Shown piece by piece: positions 1-7,447 of a stretch of 64,000 nucleotides of DNA. Each line of letters opens with the position of its first letter. Position 1 is the stretch's first letter. Origin of the DNA: Geomonas agri (GTDB taxonomy: Bacteria; Desulfobacterota; Desulfuromonadia; Geobacterales; Geobacteraceae); NCBI RefSeq assembly GCF_020179605.1, contig NZ_JAINZO010000002.1, forward strand, positions 1,612,001 to 1,676,000, written 5' to 3'. The notes below the pieces were generated by a model. The model saw only the letters and a program-made list of their open reading frames with translations. It was not told where the DNA came from and made no database searches. Made by a program: the position numbers and the translations under genes.

Positions 1-1022
1 TGCGGCAGCTCGCCGGCATGACCCGCGTCGCCATCGTCTTCGGTGCCGACCTGGTCCGGAGCGCCGACGCCTCCACCAAGATCGCCGCTCTCGCCGATCT
101 CGCTGTCCTCACCGGTTCGGCCAGCGAGCAGGGTGGCGGCATCTTCCCGGTCGACGCCAAGAACAACACCGTGGGCATGCTCGACATGGGGATCGCACCG
201 GGCGCCGACGGCAAGGACATCTGGGGCATCGTGGACGGGATCGAGCAGGGGAGCATCAAGGCGCTCTACCTACTGGGTTGCGACCTGTCCGGCCTTCCGG
301 ACAACCAGCGTATCCGCAAGGCGCTCGGCAAGCTGGAGCTGTTGGTGGTCCAGGACGTCTTCCAGGGTGACTCCCTCGACTACGCCCACGTGGTGCTTCC
401 GGCAGGCGCCGCCGCCGAGAAGAGCGGCTCCTTCACTTCGCTTGATAACCGAATTCAGGCCATCTTCAAGGCCGTGGACGCACCGGGGCAGGCCAAGGAA
501 GACTGGGCCATCCTGGCCGATCTCTACAACAGGCTGACCGGCAACGTCCAGCGCATCACCCCGGCGAGCGTCATGGCCGAGATCAAGGAGTCAACCAAAG
601 GGTACCAGCCCTTCGACGGCTCCCGCGGCGGCGCCATCAAGGGTGGCAGCGCGGTAAGAACGGACGCCCCGCTGGCGCCGATCGCCAAGCCTGCGGCACC
701 CGCTCAGCCGAAGTTCCAGCTCTTGGTCGGCCCCATCGGGTTCCACAACGGCACCTCGACCACCCGCTCGGACGCCAATCTTGACGTGGCGCCGGCCGGC
801 TTCGTGGAACTGCACCCGACCGACGCGGCCGCGCTCGGCATCGCCGAAGGGGCGAGCGTCAAGCTCTCCTCCGGCACCGGCGCTCTTACCGCAGCGGCGA
901 AGATCAGCGACAAGCTGCAGCCGGGTTTGCTCTTCGCTCCCTCGCACTTCCGCGACCTGAACGCCAACGCGCTCCTCAAGGGGAACTGCAACCTGGTGGA
1001 AGTGAAGGTCGAAAAAGCGTAA
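1..1022 (+). CDS. NuoG-like molybdopterin oxidoreductase, C-terminal part (5'-truncated)
   Basis: The frame is open to the left edge (reading from base 3), so the true start lies outside the window. About 340 residues are visible. They resemble the C-terminal molybdopterin-oxidoreductase-like half of complex I subunit G or a related formate dehydrogenase alpha chain, including the usual segment on a protein taken over as a paired unit with a glycine-rich stretch (EQGGGIFPVDAKNN) and the motif VLPAGAAAEKSGSFTSLDNR, where NuoG and FdhA bind or once bound the dinucleotide cofactor. An Ala/Pro linker near residue 220 leads to a C-terminal beta-barrel-like domain. The gene is followed directly by a strong terminator rather than by nuoH, so it ends its transcription unit. 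This suggests a secondary nuo or NADH-dehydrogenase-like cluster, or a rearranged one. The family is clear; the exact enzyme is not, because the Fe-S part is missing from view. Confidence 0.8.
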   Translation, partial: RQLAGMTRVAIVFGADLVRSADASTKIAALADLAVLTGSASEQGGGIFPVDAKNNTVGMLDMGIAPGADGKDIWGIVDGIEQGSIKALYLLGCDLSGLPDNQRIRKALGKLELLVVQDVFQGDSLDYAHVVLPAGAAAEKSGSFTSLDNRIQAIFKAVDAPGQAKEDWAILADLYNRLTGNVQRITPASVMAEIKESTKGYQPFDGSRGGAIKGGSAVRTDAPLAPIAKPAAPAQPKFQLLVGPIGFHNGTSTTRSDANLDVAPAGFVELHPTDAAALGIAEGASVKLSSGTGALTAAAKISDKLQPGLLFAPSHFRDLNANALLKGNCNLVEVKVEKA

Positions 1023-1050
1023 TACGCCGCAACGGCGTGACTGATGAAGA

Positions 1051-1082
1051 GGCCCCGTCCCATGGTACGGGGCCTTTTTTTT
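1051..1082 (+). terminator. Rho-independent terminator after the NuoG-like gene
   Basis: GGCCCCGT (1051-1058) pairs with ACGGGGCC (1067-1074) across an 8-base loop, followed by a run of eight T. It lies 29 bases after the NuoG-like stop codon. Confidence 0.9.
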
Positions 1083-1163
1083 ATGGCGGCCGCAAGCGGA
1101 TGATGCTAGTCTTCTGCCTCAGCGGCAGACCACTCTATAGCTATTTTTCAAGGGGAGATCCCC

Positions 1164-1400
1164 ATGGACGACAAACTTGCGCAGATAGCCGCGCTGGCGG
1201 GAAAGAACGACAAGATCGCCGAAAAGTTGGAACAGATGCTCACCGGCCCCAATGACCGTGCCTACGTGGTCTGCAGCTTCGACGACTGCAAGTTGCACGA
1301 AAAGGGGCGCTGCACCATCTATACGGTGCTCGACGTGCCGCGCATGAAGACCGGACAGCCCTGCAGCGGCTACGAAAAGGTGAGTGCGGCGGAGAACTGA
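1164..1400 (+). CDS. Small Cys-containing hypothetical protein
   Basis: This 78-residue protein starts at an ATG preceded by AGGGGAG. The N-terminal half is charged and helical (DDKLAQIAALAGKNDKIAEK). The C-terminal half carries four cysteines in the pattern C-x4-C-x6-C-x16-C (CSFDDC, GRC, QPC), which could hold a metal ion or form disulfides. There is no signal peptide and no membrane segment. It lies alone between the terminator at 1051-1082 and the convergent end of redox cluster 1, only 9 bases from the opposite stop codon, and no terminator is visible between the two. I do not recognise the family. Ribosome binding site, codon use and composition are those of a real gene. Confidence 0.7.
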   Translation: MDDKLAQIAALAGKNDKIAEKLEQMLTGPNDRAYVVCSFDDCKLHEKGRCTIYTVLDVPRMKTGQPCSGYEKVSAAEN

Positions 1401-1409
1401 GGGGGGAGG

Positions 1410-1970
1410 TCAGTCGTAGAGGGAATCTTCGTCTTCCTCGGGGGGCATGCGGCCGTTTCGTTCCAGGAAGGCGAGTTGCTCACTGCGCTTGACAATCTGG
1501 TCGTTGCAGAAAGTCCAGATCCGGTAGCTTTCCAGGCACAGGATGGTGAAGCCGGCACCGAAAACGGCCCAGTAGTTGTCCTGGAGCCCTTCAGCGAAAT
1601 AGTAGAAGAGGTAGAAGCCGGCCAGGTAGCCGACGTGGCAGAAGCTGCTGGGATGACGTATGCCGGCCATCATGCGCGACAGGCTCAGTATGATCGCCGA
1701 AAAGGTGTAGAGCACCAGCACCAGGCTGATCATGAGCGGTTTGGGCGCCGCTCCCAGTGTCGCCACCACCTCCTGGGGGCGGGGCAGGAACCAGAACTCA
1801 CGCCAGGCGACGGTGCTCAAAAGCAGAAACAGGGACAGCGCCCAAAGCCCCCGGTTGGAGAACCTTTTCAGCCTCCCTATCTCATCCAGAAGTCCCTGGC
1901 GCAACTGCCCCTGCGCGTCGCGCGCCAGTTCCCCCACGGTCCCCGCCTTGTTGTTTTCCGCCTGCTCCAT
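1410..1970 (-). CDS. Four-helix membrane protein of redox cluster 1 (paralogue of 16306-16851)
   Basis: This 186-residue protein is the last gene of cluster 1. The start at 1970 (MEQAENNK) is preferred because the upstream in-frame ATG at 2066 lies inside the preceding gene. An N-terminal soluble helix (about residues 1-38) is followed by four hydrophobic segments, then a charged tail rich in Glu/Asp. The pattern N/R-RGLW-x-L-x-LFL in helix 1 and H-x-VG...FY-x-x-Y in the loop and helix 3 recurs in the protein at 16306-16851 of cluster 2, so the two are paralogues occupying the same last position in two different redox operons. I infer a structural or assembly partner of the quinol oxidoreductase. 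No cofactor motif is visible, apart from a conserved His in the helix 2-3 loop. Confidence 0.75.
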   Translation of the reverse strand: MEQAENNKAGTVGELARDAQGQLRQGLLDEIGRLKRFSNRGLWALSLFLLLSTVAWREFWFLPRPQEVVATLGAAPKPLMISLVLVLYTFSAIILSLSRMMAGIRHPSSFCHVGYLAGFYLFYYFAEGLQDNYWAVFGAGFTILCLESYRIWTFCNDQIVKRSEQLAFLERNGRMPPEEDEDSLYD

Positions 1971-2004
1971 TGATCGCTCGCTGACTTTCACGCCACTGGA
2001 AAAG

Positions 2005-2847
2005 CTACTTGTGTTGGCAGACCGGGCCGCGTTCCTTGGTGTTGAGAGGCTGTTTCTCAATTTCACTTAATTTGGCTCTGATAAAGTAGTAGGATTGTGC
2101 GATCTTGTCAAGCTCATAGGGGAGCCTCGGCGGACGGGTGGTCCCACTTCCTTCCTCATTGCTTTCAGTGTACTCCTGCAACTTCCTCATCGGAACCAGT
2201 ACGATCATCTTTAACAGTGTGATGACTCCCGCGATGGTGAGGAACAGGGTCAGGATGGAGAAGATCAGCATCTGCATCTTGATCAGCGCCAAAGAGTGCA
2301 AGGTCGCTTCCTGTGACAGCCCGATGTCCAGCGTTCCCAGTACCCGCTGTTCGGCGGGGTGGAAGTGGCAGGCGGCGTTGGCGCATTCCGGCTCGTTGTA
2401 GATCGGGGCCGTGATGGCCAGGATCTCGTCGCCGGCGGCATTCTTAAAGGTGCGCGCCTTCTGCATGGTCCCCAGCGTAGTGATGGGGGCCGCCTTCTCG
2501 TGGCAGACCACGCACCCTTCCGCCTTCTTGTCCACCTGGCGGTTCACCTCTTCAGGCTTGGAAGAAAAGGCCACTACCCCCCTCTTGTTGAAGATGCGTA
2601 CGTGCTGAACACCGTTTTGGGCGCTGATGTTGCGGATGATGGCGCTGTTGAGCTCCGAGTCCGACTTCATCATGGCGTAGCGGGTGGACTTCAGCACGAT
2701 GCCGGCCAGGTTGTTGGCCTGCGTGATGGAATCCCGGATCACCACCTGCTTGATGGCCGCGTAGAGGAGCACGAAGCAGACCACCAGAAATCCGGTAACC
2801 ACTATCCCTACGGGAACCAAGGCCCTTCCTGCGATCTTGTCGAACAT
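2005..2847 (-). CDS. Membrane c-heme sensor-like protein without output domain
   Basis: The 280-residue protein has a membrane helix at about residues 10-32, a periplasmic domain of about 160 residues, a second helix at about 192-216 and a HAMP-like cytoplasmic stretch that simply ends. The periplasmic part holds two heme-attachment motifs, CVVCH (112-116) and a longer-spaced C-x4-CH (155-161). This is the architecture of the PAS-type c-heme sensor domains found in Geobacter chemoreceptors and kinases, but no methyl-accepting, kinase or cyclase domain follows. It may pass a redox signal through HAMP-to-HAMP contact, or work as an electron-transfer subunit. It lies 132 bases downstream of the NrfD-like gene and 34 bases upstream of the four-helix protein, in the same direction. 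Geobacter sulfurreducens has a cytochrome in a comparable position in its Cbc5 region (recollection, not checked). Confidence 0.8.
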   Translation of the reverse strand: MFDKIAGRALVPVGIVVTGFLVVCFVLLYAAIKQVVIRDSITQANNLAGIVLKSTRYAMMKSDSELNSAIIRNISAQNGVQHVRIFNKRGVVAFSSKPEEVNRQVDKKAEGCVVCHEKAAPITTLGTMQKARTFKNAAGDEILAITAPIYNEPECANAACHFHPAEQRVLGTLDIGLSQEATLHSLALIKMQMLIFSILTLFLTIAGVITLLKMIVLVPMRKLQEYTESNEEGSGTTRPPRLPYELDKIAQSYYFIRAKLSEIEKQPLNTKERGPVCQHK

Positions 2848-2979
2848 GGCTCCATCTCCAATCTGGGTTGCCGGTGAACTACCGCCGTCAGCCCCGTAGT
2901 GCCGCTCTTGCCTCTTTGAACCAACCGTGCTTTCGGGCGCCGGCCCTGCGGCCGGCGCCCCTGTGCCATCCTTTCCGTA

Positions 2980-4335
2980 TCAATCCAGCTTGGTCATGCT
3001 GCTGTAGCTCGCCACCGGGATGCTGCTCGCTTCGCGTCTGCCCAGGGCCGGTGCCGGTACTGCCTCGGGCACGGTCTCTTCCTGCTCCTGCTGGCGCCAT
3101 TTGTACAGGATCGGCAGCCGATACAGGATGAAACGGTAGACCACGATGTAGGTGGCGAAGATGGTCAGGCTGATGATCACCTCGCGCCAGGGTGGGATCT
3201 CGCGGTGCGGCAGTTTCCAGTTGAAGGTGATCATGGCGGTGTTGACCCGGTTCAGCACGACGCCAAACACGGTCATGAAGGCGCCCAGGCGCACGATGGC
3301 CATTTTCCGGGTGTGCACGCCGTAGGTCATCAGGGTAAGCGGCAGCATGAAGCCGACGATGATCTCCAACATGAACCACTGCCCCCAGCCGGTGTCCAGG
3401 TAGGCCCACTTATTGTCATGGGCGATGGCGATCAGCTTGATGGTGATGTAGGTGGCGATCCCCATGCAGGCGCCCTTGGCGAGCGACACGGTCACCTTGT
3501 CCAGTTTCTCACGGAAGCGGCTGTCGCCGCGCCATGCCATGGTCTTGGCCGCGATGGTGCTCACCGTGATCACCATGCACAGGCCCCCCGGCAGCGAGGA
3601 GACGAAGAAGTGCAGCCACTGGAACGAGGAGGAGTACCAAAGCGGGTGCACCTTGCCCGGAGCGTAGGTGAACAGCGCACCCAGTGCACCCTGGTGCAGG
3701 GTCGACAGGATGATGCCGGAAACGGTGAGCCCCAGGGTGATCTTGCGGACCCCCCGCTTGCCTGCCGGGAACCCGATCCACTCGAAGAAGGCAGTGGAGA
3801 CCTCAGCGACCTGCACTGAGAGGTACGTCGCGACGTGCCAGGCGACCAGGAAAAGTACCGCGGCCGGACCGAAGGAAACCACCATCGGGTAGGGGAGGCG
3901 CCAGGGCTGTCCCAGGTCGGCCAGAAGGTACATGACCGCGAAGAAGTAGCCGAGGAGGCCGTTTAGAAGCGCCAGCCGCTCAATCGGTTCCAGGTCGTGC
4001 CTGCCGAAGATCTCGCAGGCGGTGCCGAGTTGGAAGCCAGAGGAGGAGAGGGGCACCATGGCGAAGAGGCCGAACCCGAGGAACAGGCCCCAGGGGTAGT
4101 CGTTGGAGCCGCTGGTGGCCCAGGCCAGTCCGAAGAAGAACCGACCGATCAGGATCGGGATCCCGATGGCGAAGATCGCGGCGAGGATCCAGTTGAAGGG
4201 GTTGCGGAAGGCCTGCAGCAGGTACTGGCTTGGGGTGAGCCCCAAAAGGAGCTTGTTAACCAGCGTGCGCTTCTTGCCGTCCTCGTCGTACGGTGAGTCC
4301 ACTATTGCCAAACCGTGCTGGATCATTTTTTTCAT
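2980..4335 (-). CDS. NrfD/HybB-like quinol-interacting integral membrane subunit
   Basis: This 451-residue, multi-helix membrane protein belongs to the NrfD/PsrC/HybB group, which binds (mena)quinol and exchanges electrons with a periplasmic ferredoxin subunit. Recognisable segments are the Gly/Trp-rich loop after helix 2 (SNDYPWGLFLGFGLFAMVPL), ADLGQPWR, and HQGALGALF followed by HPLWYSS, all typical of the HybB branch. Its ATG overlaps the stop of the ferredoxin gene by four bases (ATGA), indicating translational coupling. With the ferredoxin and the pentaheme cytochrome it forms a plausible menaquinol:periplasmic cytochrome oxidoreductase. The soluble C-terminal tail (about 40 residues) is unusually long, rich in Pro/Ala/Glu, and has no known motif. 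Confidence 0.9.
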   Translation of the reverse strand: MKKMIQHGLAIVDSPYDEDGKKRTLVNKLLLGLTPSQYLLQAFRNPFNWILAAIFAIGIPILIGRFFFGLAWATSGSNDYPWGLFLGFGLFAMVPLSSSGFQLGTACEIFGRHDLEPIERLALLNGLLGYFFAVMYLLADLGQPWRLPYPMVVSFGPAAVLFLVAWHVATYLSVQVAEVSTAFFEWIGFPAGKRGVRKITLGLTVSGIILSTLHQGALGALFTYAPGKVHPLWYSSSFQWLHFFVSSLPGGLCMVITVSTIAAKTMAWRGDSRFREKLDKVTVSLAKGACMGIATYITIKLIAIAHDNKWAYLDTGWGQWFMLEIIVGFMLPLTLMTYGVHTRKMAIVRLGAFMTVFGVVLNRVNTAMITFNWKLPHREIPPWREVIISLTIFATYIVVYRFILYRLPILYKWRQQEQEETVPEAVPAPALGRREASSIPVASYSSMTKLD

Positions 4336-5249
4336 GGCTTGGTATCCTCCTGGTTGGATTCGGTTTCGTGCCCATGCTCACCGTGCTCCTGGTTCTTGCA
4401 GAGCAGGTGGATGCCGGAGAACAGCGCCGGCCAGATGGAAAGTACCATCGGCACCATGCCGAGGAAGTCCTTCACGTTGGAAATGATGGGGTCGTTGGAC
4501 AGCGTGGTGTCGAAGCCCAGCTTGTCGAAGCCGACCGGGGCCAGGTAGAGCCAGCTGGTACCGCCCACTTCCTTCTCGCCGTAGACGTGGTCCACGTAGC
4601 GCTCGGGGGTGGCGCGGATGCGTTCGTGCGCCAGTTTGATCAGGTCGGCGCGGTGCCCGAACGTGAGCGCCTCCTGCGGGCAGATCTCGACGCATGCGGG
4701 GGGCTTGCCGTACTTGAGCCTGGTGTCGTAGCACAGGATGCACTTCTTGACGATCGGGTTGGTTGCGCTGTCGTAATCGTAGCCCGGCGCGTTGAACGGG
4801 CAGGCGATCATACAGTTGCGGCAGCCGACGCAGACCTTGGAGTTGTAGATGACCGCCCCTTCCTGGGTCTTCGTATAGGCGTTAACGAAGCAGGAGGTGA
4901 GGCAGGCCGGCTCGTTGCAGTGGTTGCACTGCACCTTGCGGTACACCGGGCCGGACGGCTGCTCTTTCTGGTAGCGGTTCACCACCGTGTAGGCCTTGGA
5001 CGTCGGGCGCCGGTCGTGTTCGAATACTGCCGGATCGTCGAACGAGGTGTCCGGTTCCGGCAGTTTCTGTTCTTTGTTGCAGGCAGCTTCGCAGCTGCGA
5101 CAGCCGATGCAGCGGGTGGTGTCGACCAGGACACCCATCGCTTCGGGGTATCCCTCAAAGGAACCGCTGGCGTAACCTTTGTTGGTCTTGCCCAGCGCTA
5201 TGGTGGTCCCGCCTATCAGGCACGCCTTCAGGAAGTTTCTTCGTTTCAT
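4332..5249 (-). CDS. HybA-like periplasmic ferredoxin, four [4Fe-4S], Tat signal, C-terminal anchor
   Basis: The 305-residue protein starts with a twin-arginine signal (KRRNFLK) and carries sixteen Cys in four groups: CIGCRSCEAAC, CNHCNEPACLTSC, CVGCRNCMIAC, and CILC...CVEIC. That is the set expected for four cubane clusters in DmsB/NrfC/HybA proteins. A hydrophobic helix at about 263-283 near the C-terminus anchors it, as in HybA. It should carry electrons between the quinol site of the NrfD-like subunit encoded immediately downstream and a periplasmic partner, here probably the pentaheme cytochrome encoded immediately upstream. A good ribosome binding site (GAGGAA) precedes the ATG at 5249. 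There is no large molybdopterin or hydrogenase subunit nearby, so the module is an electron-transfer device rather than a hydrogenase. Confidence 0.92.
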   Translation of the reverse strand: MKRRNFLKACLIGGTTIALGKTNKGYASGSFEGYPEAMGVLVDTTRCIGCRSCEAACNKEQKLPEPDTSFDDPAVFEHDRRPTSKAYTVVNRYQKEQPSGPVYRKVQCNHCNEPACLTSCFVNAYTKTQEGAVIYNSKVCVGCRNCMIACPFNAPGYDYDSATNPIVKKCILCYDTRLKYGKPPACVEICPQEALTFGHRADLIKLAHERIRATPERYVDHVYGEKEVGGTSWLYLAPVGFDKLGFDTTLSNDPIISNVKDFLGMVPMVLSIWPALFSGIHLLCKNQEHGEHGHETESNQEDTKP

Positions 5250-5295
5250 CAGCGTTCCTCCTCAATTCATGATGAGCTGCTGTAGTTGGTGCATC

Positions 5296-5820
5296 TCATT
5301 CCTCTTCTGCATGGGCGGGTTTGGCTCCCTTGCGGTTCGTGCTGTAGAAGGCTGCGCCCTCTTTGGTGCGCGGATGGCAGTCCTGGCACCCGGTCGGGCC
5401 GTTGCCCACCTTGTTGTGGCAGCCGATGCAGTTTTGGTGCATGGCCCCTTTGAGCCCCATCTTGTCCAGGTGGTAGCGCTGCTTGTCGGCGCGCTTGGCG
5501 GCGAGGGTCTCCGGGGAGAACGGGGTGGCCGAATGGCAGCCCTTGCAGGAGACCACGGCGGTCGGGCTCGAGTTCTGGTGGCAGCGGGCACAGTTGGGAT
5601 CCAGTACCAAGGTGCCGGTGGTGTGGTGGTGGCAGTCGGCGCACTCCTTGATCGACTGGATGTGCTTGGCGTGATTGAAGGTAAACGGGCTGAACAGCTT
5701 GCCGTTCTGGTTCAAGGTGATGGAGTCCGGTACCGGCGCGCACTGCAGCGCAGCAGGGGAGGACACCGAAATGGCGCCTATGGAAAGCGCGGCAACTATA
5801 AGATGTTTGTAAGAGGACAT
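5296..5820 (-). CDS. Periplasmic pentaheme cytochrome c
   Basis: This 174-residue secreted protein has a signal peptide (residues 1 to about 25) and five CxxCH motifs at residues 60-64 (CADCH), 77-81 (CARCH), 92-96 (CKGCH), 131-135 (CIGCH) and 145-149 (CQDCH). Extra histidines (FNHAKH, HHHT, YHLDKM) could be distal ligands as in class III cytochromes. ATG 5820 has AGGAGA upstream and is preferred over in-frame starts further out, which lack a signal peptide. It sits between a 58-residue membrane protein and the Tat ferredoxin in one operon and is the likely electron exit or entry point of the cluster 1 complex. The class III-like fold is an inference from heme spacing. Confidence 0.88.
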   Translation of the reverse strand: MSSYKHLIVAALSIGAISVSSPAALQCAPVPDSITLNQNGKLFSPFTFNHAKHIQSIKECADCHHHTTGTLVLDPNCARCHQNSSPTAVVSCKGCHSATPFSPETLAAKRADKQRYHLDKMGLKGAMHQNCIGCHNKVGNGPTGCQDCHPRTKEGAAFYSTNRKGAKPAHAEEE

Positions 5821-5881
5821 GTCATGTTCTCCTGGCTCTGTAGTAGTGGGGAGGCTCACTCCCTTGCTGCTAGATCCGATG

Positions 5882-6058
5882 CTAGTGGCGCGCTGCTTCC
5901 TTGGTTCCGTCCTGCTCCTTCTTATGCAGGTAGCGGTAGAACATGGGGAACCCGATGAAGAAGGCAACGCAGATCAGGTACTCCACCCCTTTGATGTACT
6001 GGTAGAAATCCACCAGCGTGAAGACTTCCTTTATTTGTCCTACGGCGTCCAGTGTCAT
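5882..6058 (-). CDS. 58-residue single-helix membrane protein
   Basis: A short open frame starts at ATG 6058 with a clear ribosome binding site (AAAGGAG, 8 bases upstream) and ends at TAG 5882. The product has a polar N-terminus (MTLDAVGQIKEVF), a hydrophobic helix (about 24-41, VEYLICVAFFIGFPMFYRY) and a charged tail. It lies 61 bases before the pentaheme cytochrome gene and 40 bases after the 82-residue protein gene, in the same direction, so it fills what would otherwise be an odd gap. I infer a small subunit of the redox complex, comparable to small membrane subunits of other respiratory complexes. It is too short for many automatic gene callers. Confidence 0.75.
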   Translation of the reverse strand: MTLDAVGQIKEVFTLVDFYQYIKGVEYLICVAFFIGFPMFYRYLHKKEQDGTKEAARH

Positions 6059-6098
6059 GGCTTGGCTCCTTTGCGATCAGGTTGAAATCCATCGCCCC

Positions 6099-6347
6099 CT
6101 AGTGGCTCTTGGCGCGGGAGGGTGACTTTTCCTGCTCCTTGCCGATTCCCTTGAGCATGCCGTAGAGCGTGATCAGTGCCGGGACCAACTGGACCACCAG
6201 CACCAGGGCGCAGAACCCGAGGAAAAGCAGGATGCCGAGCTTGCTGACAAACACCTTGCTGGTCGAGGCGGCGAAAGCGTTGGCTGTCGTCATAAGAAAA
6301 ACAATGGCTGTGTTCACTAACGCTGGCAGACGCATCTTGGTTTTCAT
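6099..6347 (-). CDS. 82-residue single-helix membrane protein, Q-x-x-P...LKG family
   Basis: The protein has a signal-like first helix (about 8-27, ending ANAFA) and a second hydrophobic helix running into QLVPALITLYGMLKGI, followed by a charged tail. The pattern hydrophobic-V/L-Q-x-x-P...LKGI recurs in the small proteins at 6926-7177 and 13421-13690, and partly at the C-terminus of the protein at 13716-14432. ATG 6347 is preceded by AAGGAGGAA. The N-terminal segment could be a cleaved signal peptide, leaving one helix. Function unknown; its constant position beside receiver-like genes and quinol oxidoreductases suggests a partner in the membrane. Confidence 0.75.
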   Translation of the reverse strand: MKTKMRLPALVNTAIVFLMTTANAFAASTSKVFVSKLGILLFLGFCALVLVVQLVPALITLYGMLKGIGKEQEKSPSRAKSH

Positions 6348-6398
6348 AACTTCCTCCTTTTGGCGCTTTGATGTGAAAGACGTGGTCGACTTATCTTC

Positions 6399-6420
6399 GG
6401 GGCCACGCGGTACCGGCCCC
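6399..6420 (-). other. Intercistronic hairpin
   Basis: GGGGCC (6399-6404) and GGCCCC (6415-6420) can pair across ten bases between the receiver gene and the 82-residue gene. No T run follows on the minus strand, so it looks like a processing or stability element rather than a terminator. Weak evidence. Confidence 0.35.
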
Positions 6421-6431
6421 CTTTGTTACCG

Positions 6432-6818
6432 TTATGCCATCTGCAACTTGAGGCTTTCGAAGGCGCACCGTACTGCCTGTCTGATCTCGGCGCGGTCCTC
6501 GGCGTTCACCGGCTTAAGCGCGTGGTAGAAGATCCCCTCGCTCCTGAGCTTCCTGGAGAGCGGCAGCGAGGTGCCGGCGGCTATCAGGATGATGGACAGC
6601 TTGCGGTTGCACTGTTTCAGAAGCGGGATGATCTCCGATGCGGAGAACTCGTCGAATTTGGTTCCCAGGAGCACTACCTGAGCGGTTCTTTTCAGGATCC
6701 CGGAAACAGCACTTTCTATCGAGTTGGTGACGATCACGTTGTAGCCGGACTCGATGAACATCTCGGCCATCTGTTTTCTGCAGTCCATGTCTTCGTCCAC
6801 GATGAGAAGTCCTTGCAT
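6432..6818 (-). CDS. Stand-alone receiver-like protein lacking the phospho-acceptor Asp
   Basis: The 128-residue protein has the response-regulator receiver fold: beta-1 with the acidic pair (LLIVDED, residues 4-10), the hydrophobic beta-3, and the conserved Lys (HALKP, K102) after beta-5. At the end of beta-3, where the phospho-accepting Asp belongs, it has Gly (VVLLGTKF, G52). It should therefore not be phosphorylated in the usual way. No output domain follows. ATG 6818 has GAGGGT upstream; longer in-frame starts give a low-complexity N-terminus without homology to receivers. The gene lies second in cluster 1, after a small membrane protein. Its counterpart in cluster 2 (13716-14432) has the same Asp-to-Gly change and is fused to membrane helices, which suggests that this one also acts at the membrane as a protein-interaction domain. 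Confidence 0.85.
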   Translation of the reverse strand: MQGLLIVDEDMDCRKQMAEMFIESGYNVIVTNSIESAVSGILKRTAQVVLLGTKFDEFSASEIIPLLKQCNRKLSIILIAAGTSLPLSRKLRSEGIFYHALKPVNAEDRAEIRQAVRCAFESLKLQMA

Positions 6819-6925
6819 AGCTTTACCCTCACACGACTGGGAGCATAGGTTCCGCTGTACGTTGGCTGCGTCGCCGACACCGGCGGGCGCACCGGCAGAA
6901 GTACGCCCCGCCAGTCGGCCAGCGG

Positions 6926-7177
6926 TCATAGGCTGGTCCTGTTGTTCTTGGCAACCTCTTTCGCGCGCTGCTCGGCTTCGGTGGAAAACATTCCTTTCAA
7001 GATGCGGAAGAACATGGCGAGGCCCGGTCCCAGTTGAAACAGGATCACCATGGCTATAAATGCGATGAAGATGATGGCAGCCAGGCCGAGGCCCCCGGTT
7101 TCAGTTGCGGCGGGAGATGCCATAGCCTGGGTTCCGTCCATCACCAGCGAGGCTGTCGTTACGGATAGAACCTTCAT
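6926..7177 (-). CDS. 83-residue single-helix membrane protein, Q-x-x-P...LKG family
   Basis: This is the first gene downstream of the sigma-54 promoter at 7244-7259. It encodes a possible cleavable N-terminus (residues 1-21), a Gly/Ala/Thr-rich linker, a hydrophobic helix (about 30-52) that runs into FQLGPGLAMFFRILKGMF, and a basic tail. The Q-x-x-P...LKG signature is shared with the 82-residue and 89-residue proteins of the two clusters. AAGGAGA precedes ATG 7177. A gap of 107 bases separates it from the receiver gene; no other good frame is visible there. Function unknown. Confidence 0.75.
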   Translation of the reverse strand: MKVLSVTTASLVMDGTQAMASPAATETGGLGLAAIIFIAFIAMVILFQLGPGLAMFFRILKGMFSTEAEQRAKEVAKNNRTSL

Positions 7178-7243
7178 GATAGTCTCCTTTCCTTTGGTGT
7201 GTCTGCGAACCTGGCTCAGCTTGCCTGCCTGATGACCTTACTT

Positions 7244-7259
7244 AGCATCCAACGTGCCA
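7244..7259 (-). promoter_or_regulatory. Sigma-54 (-24/-12) promoter of redox cluster 1
   Basis: On the minus strand the bases read TGGCAC-GTTGG-ATGCT, with GG and GC exactly ten bases apart. TGGCAC matches the -24 consensus perfectly, and ATGCT keeps the invariant GC of the -12 element. Transcription would start near 7232, about 55 bases before the first gene. Two 19-bp palindromes lie upstream at 7346 and 7448. Confidence 0.8.
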
Positions 7260-7345
7260 TTCACGAGCGAAAGTTGTAAGATGCTGTTTTTAAACGCGTT
7301 CTTTGGCGGCGTCATGGTCGCTTCGGGAGGGCTCGGGCGGCCGAA

Positions 7346-7364
7346 TGTATAGTGACCCTATACA
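7346..7364. promoter_or_regulatory. Palindromic operator A1 (TGTAT-N9-ATACA), putative enhancer site
   Basis: The bases read TGTATAGTGACCCTATACA inside a perfect 8-bp inverted repeat (ATGTATAG / CTATACAT, 7345-7365). It lies 87 bases upstream of the -24 GG of the cluster 1 promoter, a normal distance for a sigma-54 activator site. The same 19-bp pattern occurs at 7448, 18158 and 18258. Confidence 0.75.
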
Positions 7365-7447
7365 TGCTGCGTATCGCTCCGGAGGGGGATTCTGGGGGTG
7401 GTCAGTAAAAACGTAATAATTTCGGGGTTTAAGTGGGGGCGGTGCGG

